Shown: positions 34,049-43,421 of the stretch, piece after piece
Layout: every line of letters starts with the position of its first letter
Numbering within the stretch: position 1 is the stretch's first letter
NCBI GenBank assembly: GCA_965601825.1
Contig: OZ271839.1
Coordinates: forward strand, 1,178,001-1,242,000
Origin: HXMU1420-13 sp965601825
Lineage (GTDB): Bacteria; Bacteroidota; Rhodothermia; Balneolales; Balneolaceae
Direction of reading: 5' to 3'
Length of the DNA stretch: 64,000 nucleotides
The notes under the pieces: generated by a model
Told to the model about the DNA's origin: nothing
Databases searched by the model: none
Seen by the model: the letters and a program-made list of their open reading frames with translations, nothing else
Made by a program: the position numbers and the translations under genes

Positions 34049-34689
34049 TGTCTGGAACGAAGAAAAAAATACTGGATGCTGCTAAAAATCTATTTAATGA
34101 TCATGGGTTCAGCCAGGTTACAATTAGAATGATTGCTCAGGAAATAGGAATAAGTTCCGGTAACCTGAATTATCATTACAAAACAAGAGATTTAATTTTA
34201 GAAGATTTGTACTTCGATATGGTTGCAGCTTTCGATGCTAGAGTGGCTAATCTAGGTAACCAAAAAATCACGATTCAATCTATTAAAAATGATGTTGAGT
34301 CGAGTATGGAAAGAATGATTGAATTTCGATTTTTCTGGACCGACCTGTACAATTTATTGTCAAGTAATTCTATGATTCGGAATCACTTTGAAGAAGTCTA
34401 TTTAAACAGACTTAATGGGTACAAATATCTCTTTGGCTATTTAATTCAAGATGAAATCATGATGCCACAATTGAACTCAAATGAATATGATGTTCTGGCA
34501 AAACTCTTGATTGATTTCAGTAATACATGGATCTATTCTTCTCAATTATATGAAAAGCCATTGTTGCGAAAATCAGATGTTAAAGACCAAGCCTTTAGAT
34601 TGTTATTTATGTTGTATCCATATTTAACTAAAAAGGGAAAGGCAGATTTTCATACTACCTTTCCCAATTTCAAAAATGAATCTTTTTGA
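34048..34689 (+). CDS. TetR/AcrR-family transcriptional regulator
   Basis: 213 residues. The N-terminal HTH reads KKKILDAAKNLFNDHGFSQV then TIRMIAQEIGISSGNLNYHY, the classic TetR DNA-binding unit. The C-terminal ~150 residues are helical ligand/dimer domain with many aromatic residues (FRFFWTDLYNLL; YLFGYLIQDEIM). It probably represses its own gene and the divergent hydrolase-dehydrogenase operon through the repeats at 34002-34048. The hydrophobic C-terminal domain suggests a lipophilic inducer, which is inference. Confidence 0.9.
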   Translation: MSGTKKKILDAAKNLFNDHGFSQVTIRMIAQEIGISSGNLNYHYKTRDLILEDLYFDMVAAFDARVANLGNQKITIQSIKNDVESSMERMIEFRFFWTDLYNLLSSNSMIRNHFEEVYLNRLNGYKYLFGYLIQDEIMMPQLNSNEYDVLAKLLIDFSNTWIYSSQLYEKPLLRKSDVKDQAFRLLFMLYPYLTKKGKADFHTTFPNFKNESF

Positions 34690-34709
34690 TTCCGTGCTGA
34701 TAATTCAGA

Positions 34710-37304
34710 TCAATATCCCAACAAATAAGAAAACTTAATCAGGAACACATTTTCAGGTTTAACCGAGAACAAATCATTAAAGTCGGAGCCGTAATTAAAT
34801 TCTCCATTTCCTCCTTCAAAGCCGGTCCTGCCTTGTGTCCAAACTAAGAATACCAAAGAGCCAGGTCGGTATTCCCATCTCAAAACTAAATTTGATCGGA
34901 ACTGACGGAAGTTAAAGTCATAGTTGTTCTCGTAATCATCAGAAGAAAATGAAACATCACGTGAGAATCGATCTTCAAAATTATCCGCTCTCGAATCAGT
35001 AATCACTTTAGGTTCTGAGTAATCAATAGCACTAATAAAAGGTGAACCATAATATTGAATGGTAAAATCAGGAGAGACTACGTAATCCAATCGCATGGTA
35101 ATACTTGTGGTTACTTGATCTATAGAAGCAAAGATATAGGCGTCTTCGTTTATTTGGTTAGTTGTGGTCGTTAAATATTGAAGTTCGCCATCAAAAATAT
35201 TTAAGCTTGGACGGACAAAGATTCTGAAAGCGTCACTTGGAATAAATCTAGCAGAAACACCAAAATTATTACGGTTTCCATAGTCATCAAAACCAAACCA
35301 TTGACTGTGATTAGCTCCAAAGGATAGCTTTTTACGATTATCAGTATTTACACTCATGAAATAACTATATCCGCCAGGTACTCGCATCGATGGTCCACCA
35401 CGTAAGAAAGAATTTGATATTTCTTCTCCTTCAAGATCCATCCCAAAATTTACAAACCAATAGTTTTTTAATTGACCGTTGATATTGAAATTTCCACCTT
35501 TAAAATTATTGGTTCCTCCAAAATCCCAGCCTGTCCACTGATTTAAATTCAAATTCAGATTTCGGAATACGCCTACAGGATTTGCAATACGGTAACCGGC
35601 CCAAAGAACCTGAAAAATGGAATCACCACGTCGTAAGAAACCCATATCGTTAAGTTCCAATTCAGGTGAACGCCAGGTTAACCAGGCAAGATATCTCCAG
35701 CCACTGCTCGCTTGTTTGCCAAACTGAAAGTGTCCACCTGTACCGGTTAAGGATGTTCTGTCCGGGTCGAAAGACTTATAGTCGTTATCTGGTCGCTGAA
35801 AAAATCTACGTGATGATAGCTGTTGCAATCGGATTGCCTCCGGGCTACCAGTTATATGGCTTCCAACAACATTGGCCTGGAAATAATAGGTTCTGTCTTT
35901 CCAATAGTGCTGAAAGTTAAGACCGCCGGTATAGGCATTATCATTTAAGTTATTGAGAGAGGAATTATTTATGAATCGATTAGTTGCAGTAAACATCCCA
36001 CCAAAAATGGTATTACTCTCATTAGTTTCTTGTTGGATACTAGCCAGGAAATAATTGGTTGTTGGTTCAACAATTTCTTCACCGGTATTGCCATTTCGAA
36101 ATACATCCGCATACTCTGCAGAAGTTAAACTTTCCATGATCCCAACGGATAAACCATTTTGAGTTTTGCCGGTTAATTTAACAGCTCCTAAAATAGTTGT
36201 ATTCTGTGGAACATTAGCATATTCGTTCTGACTACCATCGATGCTTGGAAAATTATGAGGGCTCCGACCAACACGTCTGGAGTAGAATAGATTGTCGGAG
36301 GAATATGGATTACCACCACCCGTTATTTGAAAGGTAGTTATATTTCTACCCTCAATAAAAAATGGTCTGCGTTCCTGGAAGAAAGTCTCGAAGGCTGTTA
36401 AGTTAACTTCTGATGGATCTGCCTCAACTTGACCAAAATCCGGATTAATGGTGAAATCCAGTGTGAAGTCATTCGTTAATCCAATCTTACCATCAACACC
36501 CAGGCTTAGTGTTTCATCGCTACCGTCTCTGAATGGATTTCCATTTTCAGCTTCATATCTCTCTGCTTTTGTTACAGTGTAAGGTGCAATTTCAATCTGT
36601 CGTTGTGGTTTGATGCCTTGAATTCCATGTAAAGTTCCAAAATTACTTACCCAACCAGCTTCTTCCTGAGAGAAATATTGCCATGTTGAACGCTCATCGT
36701 TTCTAAAAAATCTTCTGGTGAATTGAATCCCCCAGGTTTGACGATCATTAGCATCAAAACGAAGTTGAGTAAATGGAATTCTCATCTCAGCAACCCAGCC
36801 TTCATTATCGATACTGGTTGCAAAATCCCAGAGAGGATCCCATGAAGAATCCCAGTTGTCTCCATCTTCACTGATTGCCTCATCGCCTTTTACACCGGCA
36901 ACTGTAGCGGTAAAAGAATAAGCTGTTCTTTTATCGTAATAGCTGTCTATGTTGATTTCTACCCAATCACCTTCAAAGCCATCACGACGGGTTAATCGCT
37001 GAACAATTTCGTTTGGATCACTATCAAAGGCTCGTATGGCTACATACAAATGGTCATTATCGTATAAAATTTTTATCGCTGTTTCCTGAGATGGATCTGC
37101 ACCATGATCAGGTTGGATTTGAGTAAAATCACCGGACCATTCTACCATATTCCAGCTTTCATCGTCGACTAAGCCATCAATTTTTGGACTATCACCTGTA
37201 ATACGTTGGGTTGTATAACTTTTTTGTTCGATTTGTGACTGTGCGTTTACAAATGGAGTTATACATAGTGTTAGAATGAAAATAATACCAAATCTGACTT
37301 TCAT
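34710..37304 (-). CDS. DUF5916 outer-membrane protein with N-terminal CBM9-like domain
   Basis: 864 residues. A signal peptide (MKVRFGIIFILTLCITPFVN AQ) precedes a carbohydrate-binding-module-9-like domain at ~35-220: SPKIDGLVDDESWNMVEW, AIKILYDNDHLYVAIRAFDS and GWVAEMRIPFTQLRF. The remaining ~630 residues are the DUF5916 region, rich in alternating aromatic beta-strands (FTLDFTINPDFGQVEADPSE; ETFFQERRPFFIEG) and ending LIKFSYLLGY, an outer-membrane beta-barrel with a C-terminal aromatic. Known as a frequent Bacteroidota surface protein; the ligand is unknown. It stands alone between the TetR gene and the esterase gene. Confidence 0.88.
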   Translation of the reverse strand: MKVRFGIIFILTLCITPFVNAQSQIEQKSYTTQRITGDSPKIDGLVDDESWNMVEWSGDFTQIQPDHGADPSQETAIKILYDNDHLYVAIRAFDSDPNEIVQRLTRRDGFEGDWVEINIDSYYDKRTAYSFTATVAGVKGDEAISEDGDNWDSSWDPLWDFATSIDNEGWVAEMRIPFTQLRFDANDRQTWGIQFTRRFFRNDERSTWQYFSQEEAGWVSNFGTLHGIQGIKPQRQIEIAPYTVTKAERYEAENGNPFRDGSDETLSLGVDGKIGLTNDFTLDFTINPDFGQVEADPSEVNLTAFETFFQERRPFFIEGRNITTFQITGGGNPYSSDNLFYSRRVGRSPHNFPSIDGSQNEYANVPQNTTILGAVKLTGKTQNGLSVGIMESLTSAEYADVFRNGNTGEEIVEPTTNYFLASIQQETNESNTIFGGMFTATNRFINNSSLNNLNDNAYTGGLNFQHYWKDRTYYFQANVVGSHITGSPEAIRLQQLSSRRFFQRPDNDYKSFDPDRTSLTGTGGHFQFGKQASSGWRYLAWLTWRSPELELNDMGFLRRGDSIFQVLWAGYRIANPVGVFRNLNLNLNQWTGWDFGGTNNFKGGNFNINGQLKNYWFVNFGMDLEGEEISNSFLRGGPSMRVPGGYSYFMSVNTDNRKKLSFGANHSQWFGFDDYGNRNNFGVSARFIPSDAFRIFVRPSLNIFDGELQYLTTTTNQINEDAYIFASIDQVTTSITMRLDYVVSPDFTIQYYGSPFISAIDYSEPKVITDSRADNFEDRFSRDVSFSSDDYENNYDFNFRQFRSNLVLRWEYRPGSLVFLVWTQGRTGFEGGNGEFNYGSDFNDLFSVKPENVFLIKFSYLLGY

Positions 37305-37415
37305 TGAATTTACCTACCGAGATTTATACCTATTGACCACTTTTTGCGATTGCAGGATACACGTATCAAAAAGCAAAAGGTTTCTCAGCGATATGTAAAA
37401 CTTGAAACTGCCTCT

Positions 37416-38234
37416 TTATTCGAACCTCCAGTTAAAGAGAAATCGATAAGCGCGACTGAAACCCTGGATATAAGAATTACCATGATCATCAGCTATATGA
37501 TCAATTTTGTAGCTAAGCTTATTTAATGGCTGATGTTGATCAAGGAGTGAAACGAATGAATTGAAATCATTTTGAATATCTGCTTTTATATCTTCCATAT
37601 AACCATAAGCAACATCAGAGGAGGTTAGATAAAGTTTTTTGCCGCTATATTCATTAGTTAACAAAGTATCGTTTTTTCCATAAATGAACTTTAAACTTGG
37701 ATCAATGGCTGCATATCCGTCAAAAAGATCAGAACGATTTAGTAAGGTGTGAACTGCAAAAACACCACCATGAGAATGACCAATAATGAATCTTTGATCA
37801 CTTACTTTGAAGTTTTCTTCAACAAATGGGAAAGCTTCAAACTCAATAAATTCGATAAATTGATCTGCTTCACCTCCATAACTTTCAGGTAATAAATCAC
37901 GATTTCTAGTATCTCTTGATGGATTCGCTATTCCTACCAGAATCGCTGGTGGGATTCGCGTGGTAATTCCAAAATACGATTGAATGCTTTGGGCGATATT
38001 AAATCGATATTCGGCATCGAGAACATATACTACTGGAAGCTCATCTTCAATTGATTCATAATTATGAGGAAGAGAAATATAGAGTTTTCGTTCTTCTCCC
38101 ATAATCTCAGATTCAATAGTAATGATATTTCCAATTTCGATGGGTTCGGATTCTTCTAGAAAATTTTGAGCAGCTAAATTTGAAGATCCAAAAATCAATA
38201 CAATGAGTAAGTGTGCAATAAGATTTTTATTCAT
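37416..38234 (-). CDS. Secreted esterase of the Fes/IroE (enterochelin esterase-like) family
   Basis: About 272 residues from MNKNLIAHLLIVLIFGSSNL (signal peptide); four more in-frame codons lie upstream. PVVYVLDAEYRF and YFGITTRIPPAILVGIANPS are typical of the family; the nucleophile is in FIIGHSHGGVFAVHTLL; the acid and His lie in the last third (IDHIADDHGNS). Relatives hydrolyse siderophore esters, S-formylglutathione or feruloyl esters; here the substrate is unknown. It starts ~25 bases after the membrane-tethered regulator-like gene, suggesting one transcript. Confidence 0.8.
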   Translation of the reverse strand: MNKNLIAHLLIVLIFGSSNLAAQNFLEESEPIEIGNIITIESEIMGEERKLYISLPHNYESIEDELPVVYVLDAEYRFNIAQSIQSYFGITTRIPPAILVGIANPSRDTRNRDLLPESYGGEADQFIEFIEFEAFPFVEENFKVSDQRFIIGHSHGGVFAVHTLLNRSDLFDGYAAIDPSLKFIYGKNDTLLTNEYSGKKLYLTSSDVAYGYMEDIKADIQNDFNSFVSLLDQHQPLNKLSYKIDHIADDHGNSYIQGFSRAYRFLFNWRFE

Positions 38235-38258
38235 TCTATCTATCATATGGAGTAGGAA

Positions 38259-39533
38259 TCAGAATTCATAAATGAAAGAATTCGTCCCATCATGTGAAGT
38301 CAGCTTATAATAATCGACGACTCCAATTCCGGAGAAGGACAATACCGTACCCATAAAATTACCAACCGTACCTGAATATTCTGATTCGAAAGCGAGTTCA
38401 TCATTTAAAAAGAAATATAGCTCTCCATTTGTGGCTTGTAGGCGAATTTCTTGCCATTCGTTCAAATTGGTTCCTAGTTTGGAAAAATTATTTTCGGAAC
38501 CTGGTAATAAGTTTTCACCTATTTTCAATAAGAGGTTACTTTCACAACCTTGTTGAATTATTCTATACCAGGAAATATCAATTTCGTCGATGAGTTGTAC
38601 TTCAAATTGCGGGCAAATTAAGCCTTCAGTACTTTCGAATTTTATCCTTGTTTCGAGGGTAAATGATTGACTATCAATTCCTTCAAAATCCTGAATATTA
38701 TAATAAGAGAGCTGTAAGTTTTCTTCTGGGTTAATGTTGGATGCTAGTAGATTTTCTGTTAAAGCGCCCATTATACCATCATCAATTATTCCGTTTTGAT
38801 CTAGGTAAGTCGGAATTTTTTGCATCATCTCAGTACGAGCCAGCGCAAACCAGCCATCGGTTTGTATATGAATCCGCTCTCGTTCAACAGTAGTTTCATT
38901 TACAATTAATCGGGCCCAGTGAAAACCCGGATAGTAATATATTTCTGAAAAGTAATTGTTTTGAGGATTCAGTTCGGTTTTATTCAGAGGATTCCAGGAA
39001 CGTTGAATAAAGAAACTATCAGCTTGAACATCGTTGAGGTCATATTCGAAAATCACAGTATTTGGAACATTCACATCAACCGTTTTATCGGCTGTAAATA
39101 ATATAGATTCCGGAATCTCAGTCTTTGGTTCATACCTGAAAGCAGAAACACCGACAATCACTACTAACACTATTCCTAATACTGCATAAATAACTCTGGA
39201 TGTTGGTTTAAAACGCTGATTATTGGATTCGAGTTGTGTCGCAGATTTTTCAGACTGCATTGATTGCTTGAAATCGCCCCAACTCGAATAATCCAAAAGG
39301 GTAACCAACGCATTCAATGTTGTTGGGTGTGGCAGGTTATTAAACTCTCCTTTCCAAATCCTTTTCATAGTCGAAAGACTAATCATGATGCCGCTTTTCT
39401 CATCAATCAGATCAATTAAGTACTCTAAATCTCGTTGACGAAGATTTTTACCTACACTTATGAGCTCAGGATAATACCGTTCTTCAATTAGCTGAATACA
39501 GTGATTTAATAAATTTTTCTCCGTTTTACTCAT
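38259..39533 (-). CDS. Membrane-tethered protein with N-terminal DNA-binding-like domain and extracytoplasmic sandwich domain
   Basis: 424 residues. The N-terminal ~95 residues (LRQRDLEYLIDLIDEKSGIM, ISLSTMKRIWKGEFNNLPHP, TTLNALVTLLDYSSWGDFKQ) look like an HTH-type domain seen in Bacteroidota one-component membrane regulators. One membrane helix follows (RVIYAVLGIVLVVIVGVSAF, ~112-132). The outer ~290 residues include a PKD-like part and a concanavalin-like part (SFTLETRIKFESTEGLICPQ; GELYFFLNDELAFES). It may sense an extracellular ligand and regulate the adjacent esterase or the divergent LamG-like gene. Function is inferred. Confidence 0.65.
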   Translation of the reverse strand: MSKTEKNLLNHCIQLIEERYYPELISVGKNLRQRDLEYLIDLIDEKSGIMISLSTMKRIWKGEFNNLPHPTTLNALVTLLDYSSWGDFKQSMQSEKSATQLESNNQRFKPTSRVIYAVLGIVLVVIVGVSAFRYEPKTEIPESILFTADKTVDVNVPNTVIFEYDLNDVQADSFFIQRSWNPLNKTELNPQNNYFSEIYYYPGFHWARLIVNETTVERERIHIQTDGWFALARTEMMQKIPTYLDQNGIIDDGIMGALTENLLASNINPEENLQLSYYNIQDFEGIDSQSFTLETRIKFESTEGLICPQFEVQLIDEIDISWYRIIQQGCESNLLLKIGENLLPGSENNFSKLGTNLNEWQEIRLQATNGELYFFLNDELAFESEYSGTVGNFMGTVLSFSGIGVVDYYKLTSHDGTNSFIYEF

Positions 39534-39637
39534 AAAATGCGAATGAATTTAAAGTGAACGATAAATGGACGCTGTTTGAATGTGAAGGTTTTTTTTAAAG
39601 ACCTAGATTTTCAGAAACCAATTCAAAACATAATACT

Positions 39638-40786
39638 ATGATAGCACCAACTACCAAAAACGCTAATTTCTTGCTGGCTGTATTCGTGATTTTACTCACT
39701 TTGTTTTTAGAAAATTCGTTCGCACAAAACATACCATTAAATAATAATCACTGGGAGGTATTTGATAATGAATCCGGTAGTCCACGTGACTTTATTACAA
39801 CAACTTATAAGGGGAAGTCAGCCATTTATTTGGGCAAGCAAAATGTTGCTAGAATTACCTCAGGTAAATATTCAAACTTTGTACTAGAAGCTGAAATAGC
39901 AGGTAAATCAATGCCGGGAATTGCTTTCAGAGCACAGGATCTTTGGGATTATGAGTTTTTGTACTTCCGGGTTTTTAATGGTGGGGGAAAAGGAGCCACC
40001 CAATATGTACCCATTCATAAAGGGGCGATGCCCTGGCAATTATATAACGATCCTATTTACGAAAGAGCAGCTGAATTTGAAACGGAAGAATGGTTTAAAG
40101 TTAGGTTAGAAGTGTTTGATAACAGAATGCGCGTTTTTGTTGGTAATGTCGATTCTCCTAATATGGAATTGGAACTCCTGCACAGTGATTTAGTAACGGG
40201 CGATATATTTTTTAAATCCAACTTTGCTGAATTGTATGTTGCGAATGTCAGTATCCGTGAGTTGAATGAGTCTTTCGAAATCCCGGAGACTGAAAGTTCA
40301 TTCGATTACTTATCCGACTGGGAAATATCTGAACAGACTTTTGGTAATATCTATTCTCAGAGTCAATTCCAAGGAATGCTTTCAAGTGCTGAGGAAAACC
40401 ATACTTGGAGAAACATTTCAGCTGATAAATATGGAGTCGTAAACCTAGCAGAATATTTTGATCACCCCAAAGAATCGGTATTTGCCAAAACAACGATTAA
40501 TTCAGATCGGGAAAAATCAGTTACCATGGCATTTGATTACACCAATGTATTGTTGGTTTCTTTAAATGATCGAATCTTATTTCATGGTCGTGAATTGGAC
40601 CATCATAATTTCATGCGAATGTATGACGGCGAGCAGGAAATTCCACTTGAACTCCAGGAAGGAGAGAATGAACTAATATTTTGGGTGCGATCGGATGATG
40701 AATGGCAGGATGTCGTAAACAATCCCCTTTACCTTGGAAGAAAACAAGCGATGAACTGGGGGTTTATAGCGAGGTTGGTGGAGTAA
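39638..40786 (+). CDS. Secreted protein with LamG/concanavalin-like domain
   Basis: 382 residues. A signal peptide ends around LENSFAQN. Residues ~35-215 form a concanavalin A-like fold of the 3-keto-disaccharide/LamG type: GKSAIYLGKQNVARITSGKY, MPGIAFRAQDLWDYEFLYFR, WFKVRLEVFDNRMRVFVGNV and GDIFFKSNFAELYVANV. The rest is a second beta domain (NFMRMYDGEQEIPLELQEGE; NELIFWVRSDDEWQ). Probably a sugar- or ligand-binding exoprotein. It is divergent from the membrane-tethered regulator-like gene with ~100 bp between starts. Confidence 0.7.
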   Translation: MIAPTTKNANFLLAVFVILLTLFLENSFAQNIPLNNNHWEVFDNESGSPRDFITTTYKGKSAIYLGKQNVARITSGKYSNFVLEAEIAGKSMPGIAFRAQDLWDYEFLYFRVFNGGGKGATQYVPIHKGAMPWQLYNDPIYERAAEFETEEWFKVRLEVFDNRMRVFVGNVDSPNMELELLHSDLVTGDIFFKSNFAELYVANVSIRELNESFEIPETESSFDYLSDWEISEQTFGNIYSQSQFQGMLSSAEENHTWRNISADKYGVVNLAEYFDHPKESVFAKTTINSDREKSVTMAFDYTNVLLVSLNDRILFHGRELDHHNFMRMYDGEQEIPLELQEGENELIFWVRSDDEWQDVVNNPLYLGRKQAMNWGFIARLVE

Positions 40787-40854
40787 TTTTGTCTATGAAA
40801 CGAGCTTCTAAATGCATTATCAGCGCCAGACAAAAGTGCTTATGATTTAATGGT

Positions 40855-42588
40855 TTAATCGGATTTCTTAGGAAAAATCAAACTCACCATCATTCCTACA
40901 ACAACTACAGTAACCGCACCAACCGGATTAAGCCATAGGAATTCGACAGCCTTCGTGTAGGTATCGGGGACCTGAGTCCATGGGAGGAAGAAGGTGTAAT
41001 CGGAAAATGTTTCTGAAAAGTACAATCGATCGAAGGTGAACACAGCGAGCATTCCTGATGCAAGTCCGGCTAAGGCTCCGGTTCCATTGGCTTTCTTCAC
41101 CCAAAGCAGAAGAATGAAGACTCCAAGAATTGAGCCGTAGAAATAACTTCCTATTTGGTTTACCAATTCTATGATGGATCGCGTTTCGCCCAATGCCAGG
41201 GCAGAGACCGTTGCAAAGATTCCCCATCCTAAAGTGGTCCAACGGGAATATTTGAGATAGTGCGAATCAGCGTGTTTGTTCTTATCCAAACGTTTGTACC
41301 AGTCAACAATACTTACGGCGCTTAATGCATTTAACTGGGAATCAATAGAACTCATAGCTGCGGCGAATATCCCCGCAATGATCAACCCAATAAGCCCAAT
41401 CGGGACGAAATTCAGAATAAAGTGAGGAAAGATGTAATTCGTATCATTAACATCGGCATCGAGGATTTCCGCTTGTAATGCCAGTTCTTGTTGACGTGCT
41501 TGGTTCATAGCAGCATCTGCATCTACGAACAATTGCTGAGATACTGCATCTCGATTCTGAATTGCTTGAAGAGCAGCATTCTCACGTGCTGAACGTGTCA
41601 TATTGTATTCACGATAGATATTCTGTTCGCGAATTAGCTGTTCTTCGGTTTGAGCAACCGGGTCATCAGCACGGAAAGAAATTGGGGCATCATTAAAAAT
41701 GAAGAACACATACAGCATCACTCCAAGAAGAAGGATGAAAAACTGCATCGGAACTTTTGCATACGCCGACATCAACAGAGAATTACGAGCTTGTTTAACT
41801 GTGGGGGTTGTCAAATATCGCTGAACCTGAGTTTGATCGGTTCCGAAATAAGAGAGCATTAAGAATAAAGCTGCAATAACTCCACTCCACACATTGTATC
41901 GCTCGGTGAGATCAAAACTGAGATCGAGCGCTGTGAGCTTATCCAAAGAGCCGGCCAGATAAAGAGCGTCACTAAATCCGACATCTTCAGGGAGATTGAA
42001 TAGGATAAGGAAGAAACAGAAAATGAGACCAAACATCATCACGGCCATTTGCTTCACATCTGTTGAGATCACTCCGGCCATCCCGCCAATCATAGTATAA
42101 ATCGTTGCGATAATGCCGATTATGATAATCGTGATGCTCAATGGCATATTCAGCAGCAATGCCAAAACATACGAAGGAGCTGCGATTACCGTACCGAGTG
42201 CAAGACCACGAGAAATCAAAAATAGTGCGCTGGTAGTAAGTCGGGTTTTGAGTCCAAATCGTTCTTCCAATACCTCATAAGCAGTGAATGCCTTCATTTT
42301 GCTAAAAAAAGGAACCAGGAACATGGAGATCAAAATCATGGCAAAAGGAATAGCCAAATAGACCTGTACAAAACGCATATCTTCAGTGTAGGCAATCCCT
42401 GTTGTTCCTATGAATGTGATGGCTGAAGCCTGCGTAGCCATAATTGAAAGTCCGGCTGCCCACCATGGAATCCCTCTACCGGCGAGTAAATATCCTTCAA
42501 TATTCTCAGAATCCTTTCCTCTTCGGGTTCCATCCCAAATGGTGTAAGCGAGGAATGCAATTAGCACCAGCCAGTCTATCCAATGCAT
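40855..42588 (-). CDS. Sodium:solute symporter (SSS family) with a long hydrophilic insertion
   Basis: 577 residues and about 13 membrane helices. It begins MHWIDWLVLIAFLAYTIWDG; GRGIPWWAAGLSIMATQASA is the SSS helix-2 sodium-site signature, and FGTDQTQVQRYLT and AAAMSSIDSQLNALSAVSIV are further hallmarks. Between helices at about residues 308-385 lies a charged, Gln/Ala-rich stretch (TEEQLIREQNIYREYN; AMNQARQQELALQAEILDAD) that looks helical and is longer than loops in typical SSS proteins. Substrate unknown (sugar, sialic acid or organic acid are family options). A 38-residue membrane peptide is encoded 3 bases upstream. Confidence 0.88.
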   Translation of the reverse strand: MHWIDWLVLIAFLAYTIWDGTRRGKDSENIEGYLLAGRGIPWWAAGLSIMATQASAITFIGTTGIAYTEDMRFVQVYLAIPFAMILISMFLVPFFSKMKAFTAYEVLEERFGLKTRLTTSALFLISRGLALGTVIAAPSYVLALLLNMPLSITIIIIGIIATIYTMIGGMAGVISTDVKQMAVMMFGLIFCFFLILFNLPEDVGFSDALYLAGSLDKLTALDLSFDLTERYNVWSGVIAALFLMLSYFGTDQTQVQRYLTTPTVKQARNSLLMSAYAKVPMQFFILLLGVMLYVFFIFNDAPISFRADDPVAQTEEQLIREQNIYREYNMTRSARENAALQAIQNRDAVSQQLFVDADAAMNQARQQELALQAEILDADVNDTNYIFPHFILNFVPIGLIGLIIAGIFAAAMSSIDSQLNALSAVSIVDWYKRLDKNKHADSHYLKYSRWTTLGWGIFATVSALALGETRSIIELVNQIGSYFYGSILGVFILLLWVKKANGTGALAGLASGMLAVFTFDRLYFSETFSDYTFFLPWTQVPDTYTKAVEFLWLNPVGAVTVVVVGMMVSLIFPKKSD

Positions 42589-42591
42589 AGT

Positions 42592-42708
42592 TTATGGCAG
42601 GTTAAAAGTTGATGTGAACCACCAAAAAAGCAGAATAAAAACTATACCTGTTATAAATACAATCGTGTAGATTTTTGTCCAGTTGGTATCATCAGATGTT
42701 TCTCGCAT
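42592..42708 (-). CDS. 38-residue membrane peptide, candidate symporter accessory subunit
   Basis: MRETSDDTNWTKIYTIVFIT continues GIVFILLFWWFTSTFNLP. It has one hydrophobic helix and a polar N-terminus. It ends 3 bases before the symporter ATG, so the two are almost surely co-translated. Similar tiny proteins with a WxxxY...FT ending precede SSS transporters in related bacteria, as I recall; a stabilising role is inferred. The reading frame extends further upstream, but only from this ATG is the sequence plausible. Confidence 0.6.
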   Translation of the reverse strand: MRETSDDTNWTKIYTIVFITGIVFILLFWWFTSTFNLP

Positions 42709-42757
42709 AGTGGATGATAGGAATTGCCGACTTACTTTGAAAGATTGATCTGTGGTA

Positions 42758-43372
42758 TTAATACGATAAGCTTTCCAGAACAGAATAACTCTCCGGACCT
42801 TCATTAAAGAGCAGAAAGAATATCGAGAGCTCAAAGTAATACGCCAATAACTTAACACGCTGATCTATTTTGTCCGGATAGGGAACGTGTCGAAAATAAT
42901 TCCTGCATTCATTCTCGATATAAATCGTGGAGTATTCTTCTAGATTGAATGATGATTCGCTGGCTAATTCAACATCCATATCCACTTCTAGAAACTGTAG
43001 TAATCTCTGGAAGACCGCGAGATTGAAGTCAATTAGATATTTAGAAGTTCGAACTTCCTCGAATAATGCTTTTAGTTCATCTTCAAAATAATCGAAATAC
43101 GTTCTATGGTGATTATTGTGATAAATCCCATTCCAGAAAGGCGTGTACCAGTCATTGGTGTGATCAATTCGAACCTCTTTAATCGCTTTTTTCTTGTCTT
43201 CGGTTTTTATGGGAATGTTGATCCATTCTGATTCTTTAATCATCGCCCGGTGCGTACGCCCTTTTCTCGACCATAGATCAACATCTAATAGCACAACCCG
43301 ATCTGCTCGAAGCATGGATACCAAATCATACATATTTGGAGCGAATTGGGGTTGGATGAGGGCGATTTTCAT
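42758..43372 (-). CDS. WbqC-family protein
   Basis: 204 residues. MKIALIQPQFAPNMYDLVSM, VVLLDVDLWSRKGRTHRAMI, WINIPIKTEDKKKAIKEVRI and DWYTPFWNGIYHNNHHRTYF match the WbqC pattern (the normal form has QPxYLPWxGYF and a K-G-rich loop). Members occur in O-antigen and modified-sugar loci and are proposed to act in amino-sugar acylation; the role is not settled. No glycan locus surrounds it. It lies ~50 bases after the phosphoesterase gene and before the symporter genes, on the same strand. Confidence 0.78.
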   Translation of the reverse strand: MKIALIQPQFAPNMYDLVSMLRADRVVLLDVDLWSRKGRTHRAMIKESEWINIPIKTEDKKKAIKEVRIDHTNDWYTPFWNGIYHNNHHRTYFDYFEDELKALFEEVRTSKYLIDFNLAVFQRLLQFLEVDMDVELASESSFNLEEYSTIYIENECRNYFRHVPYPDKIDQRVKLLAYYFELSIFFLLFNEGPESYSVLESLSY

Positions 43373-43421
43373 GATAGATCAAACTTCAACACTTCAAGTG
43401 TTCAGATATTCAATAGTGAGA

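Noticed and set aside
42592..42858. Longer 88-residue version of the symporter accessory peptide
   Set aside because: The extra N-terminal part overlaps the WbqC 3' end and is Arg/Ser-rich without membrane character; the ATG at 42708 gives a clean microprotein.
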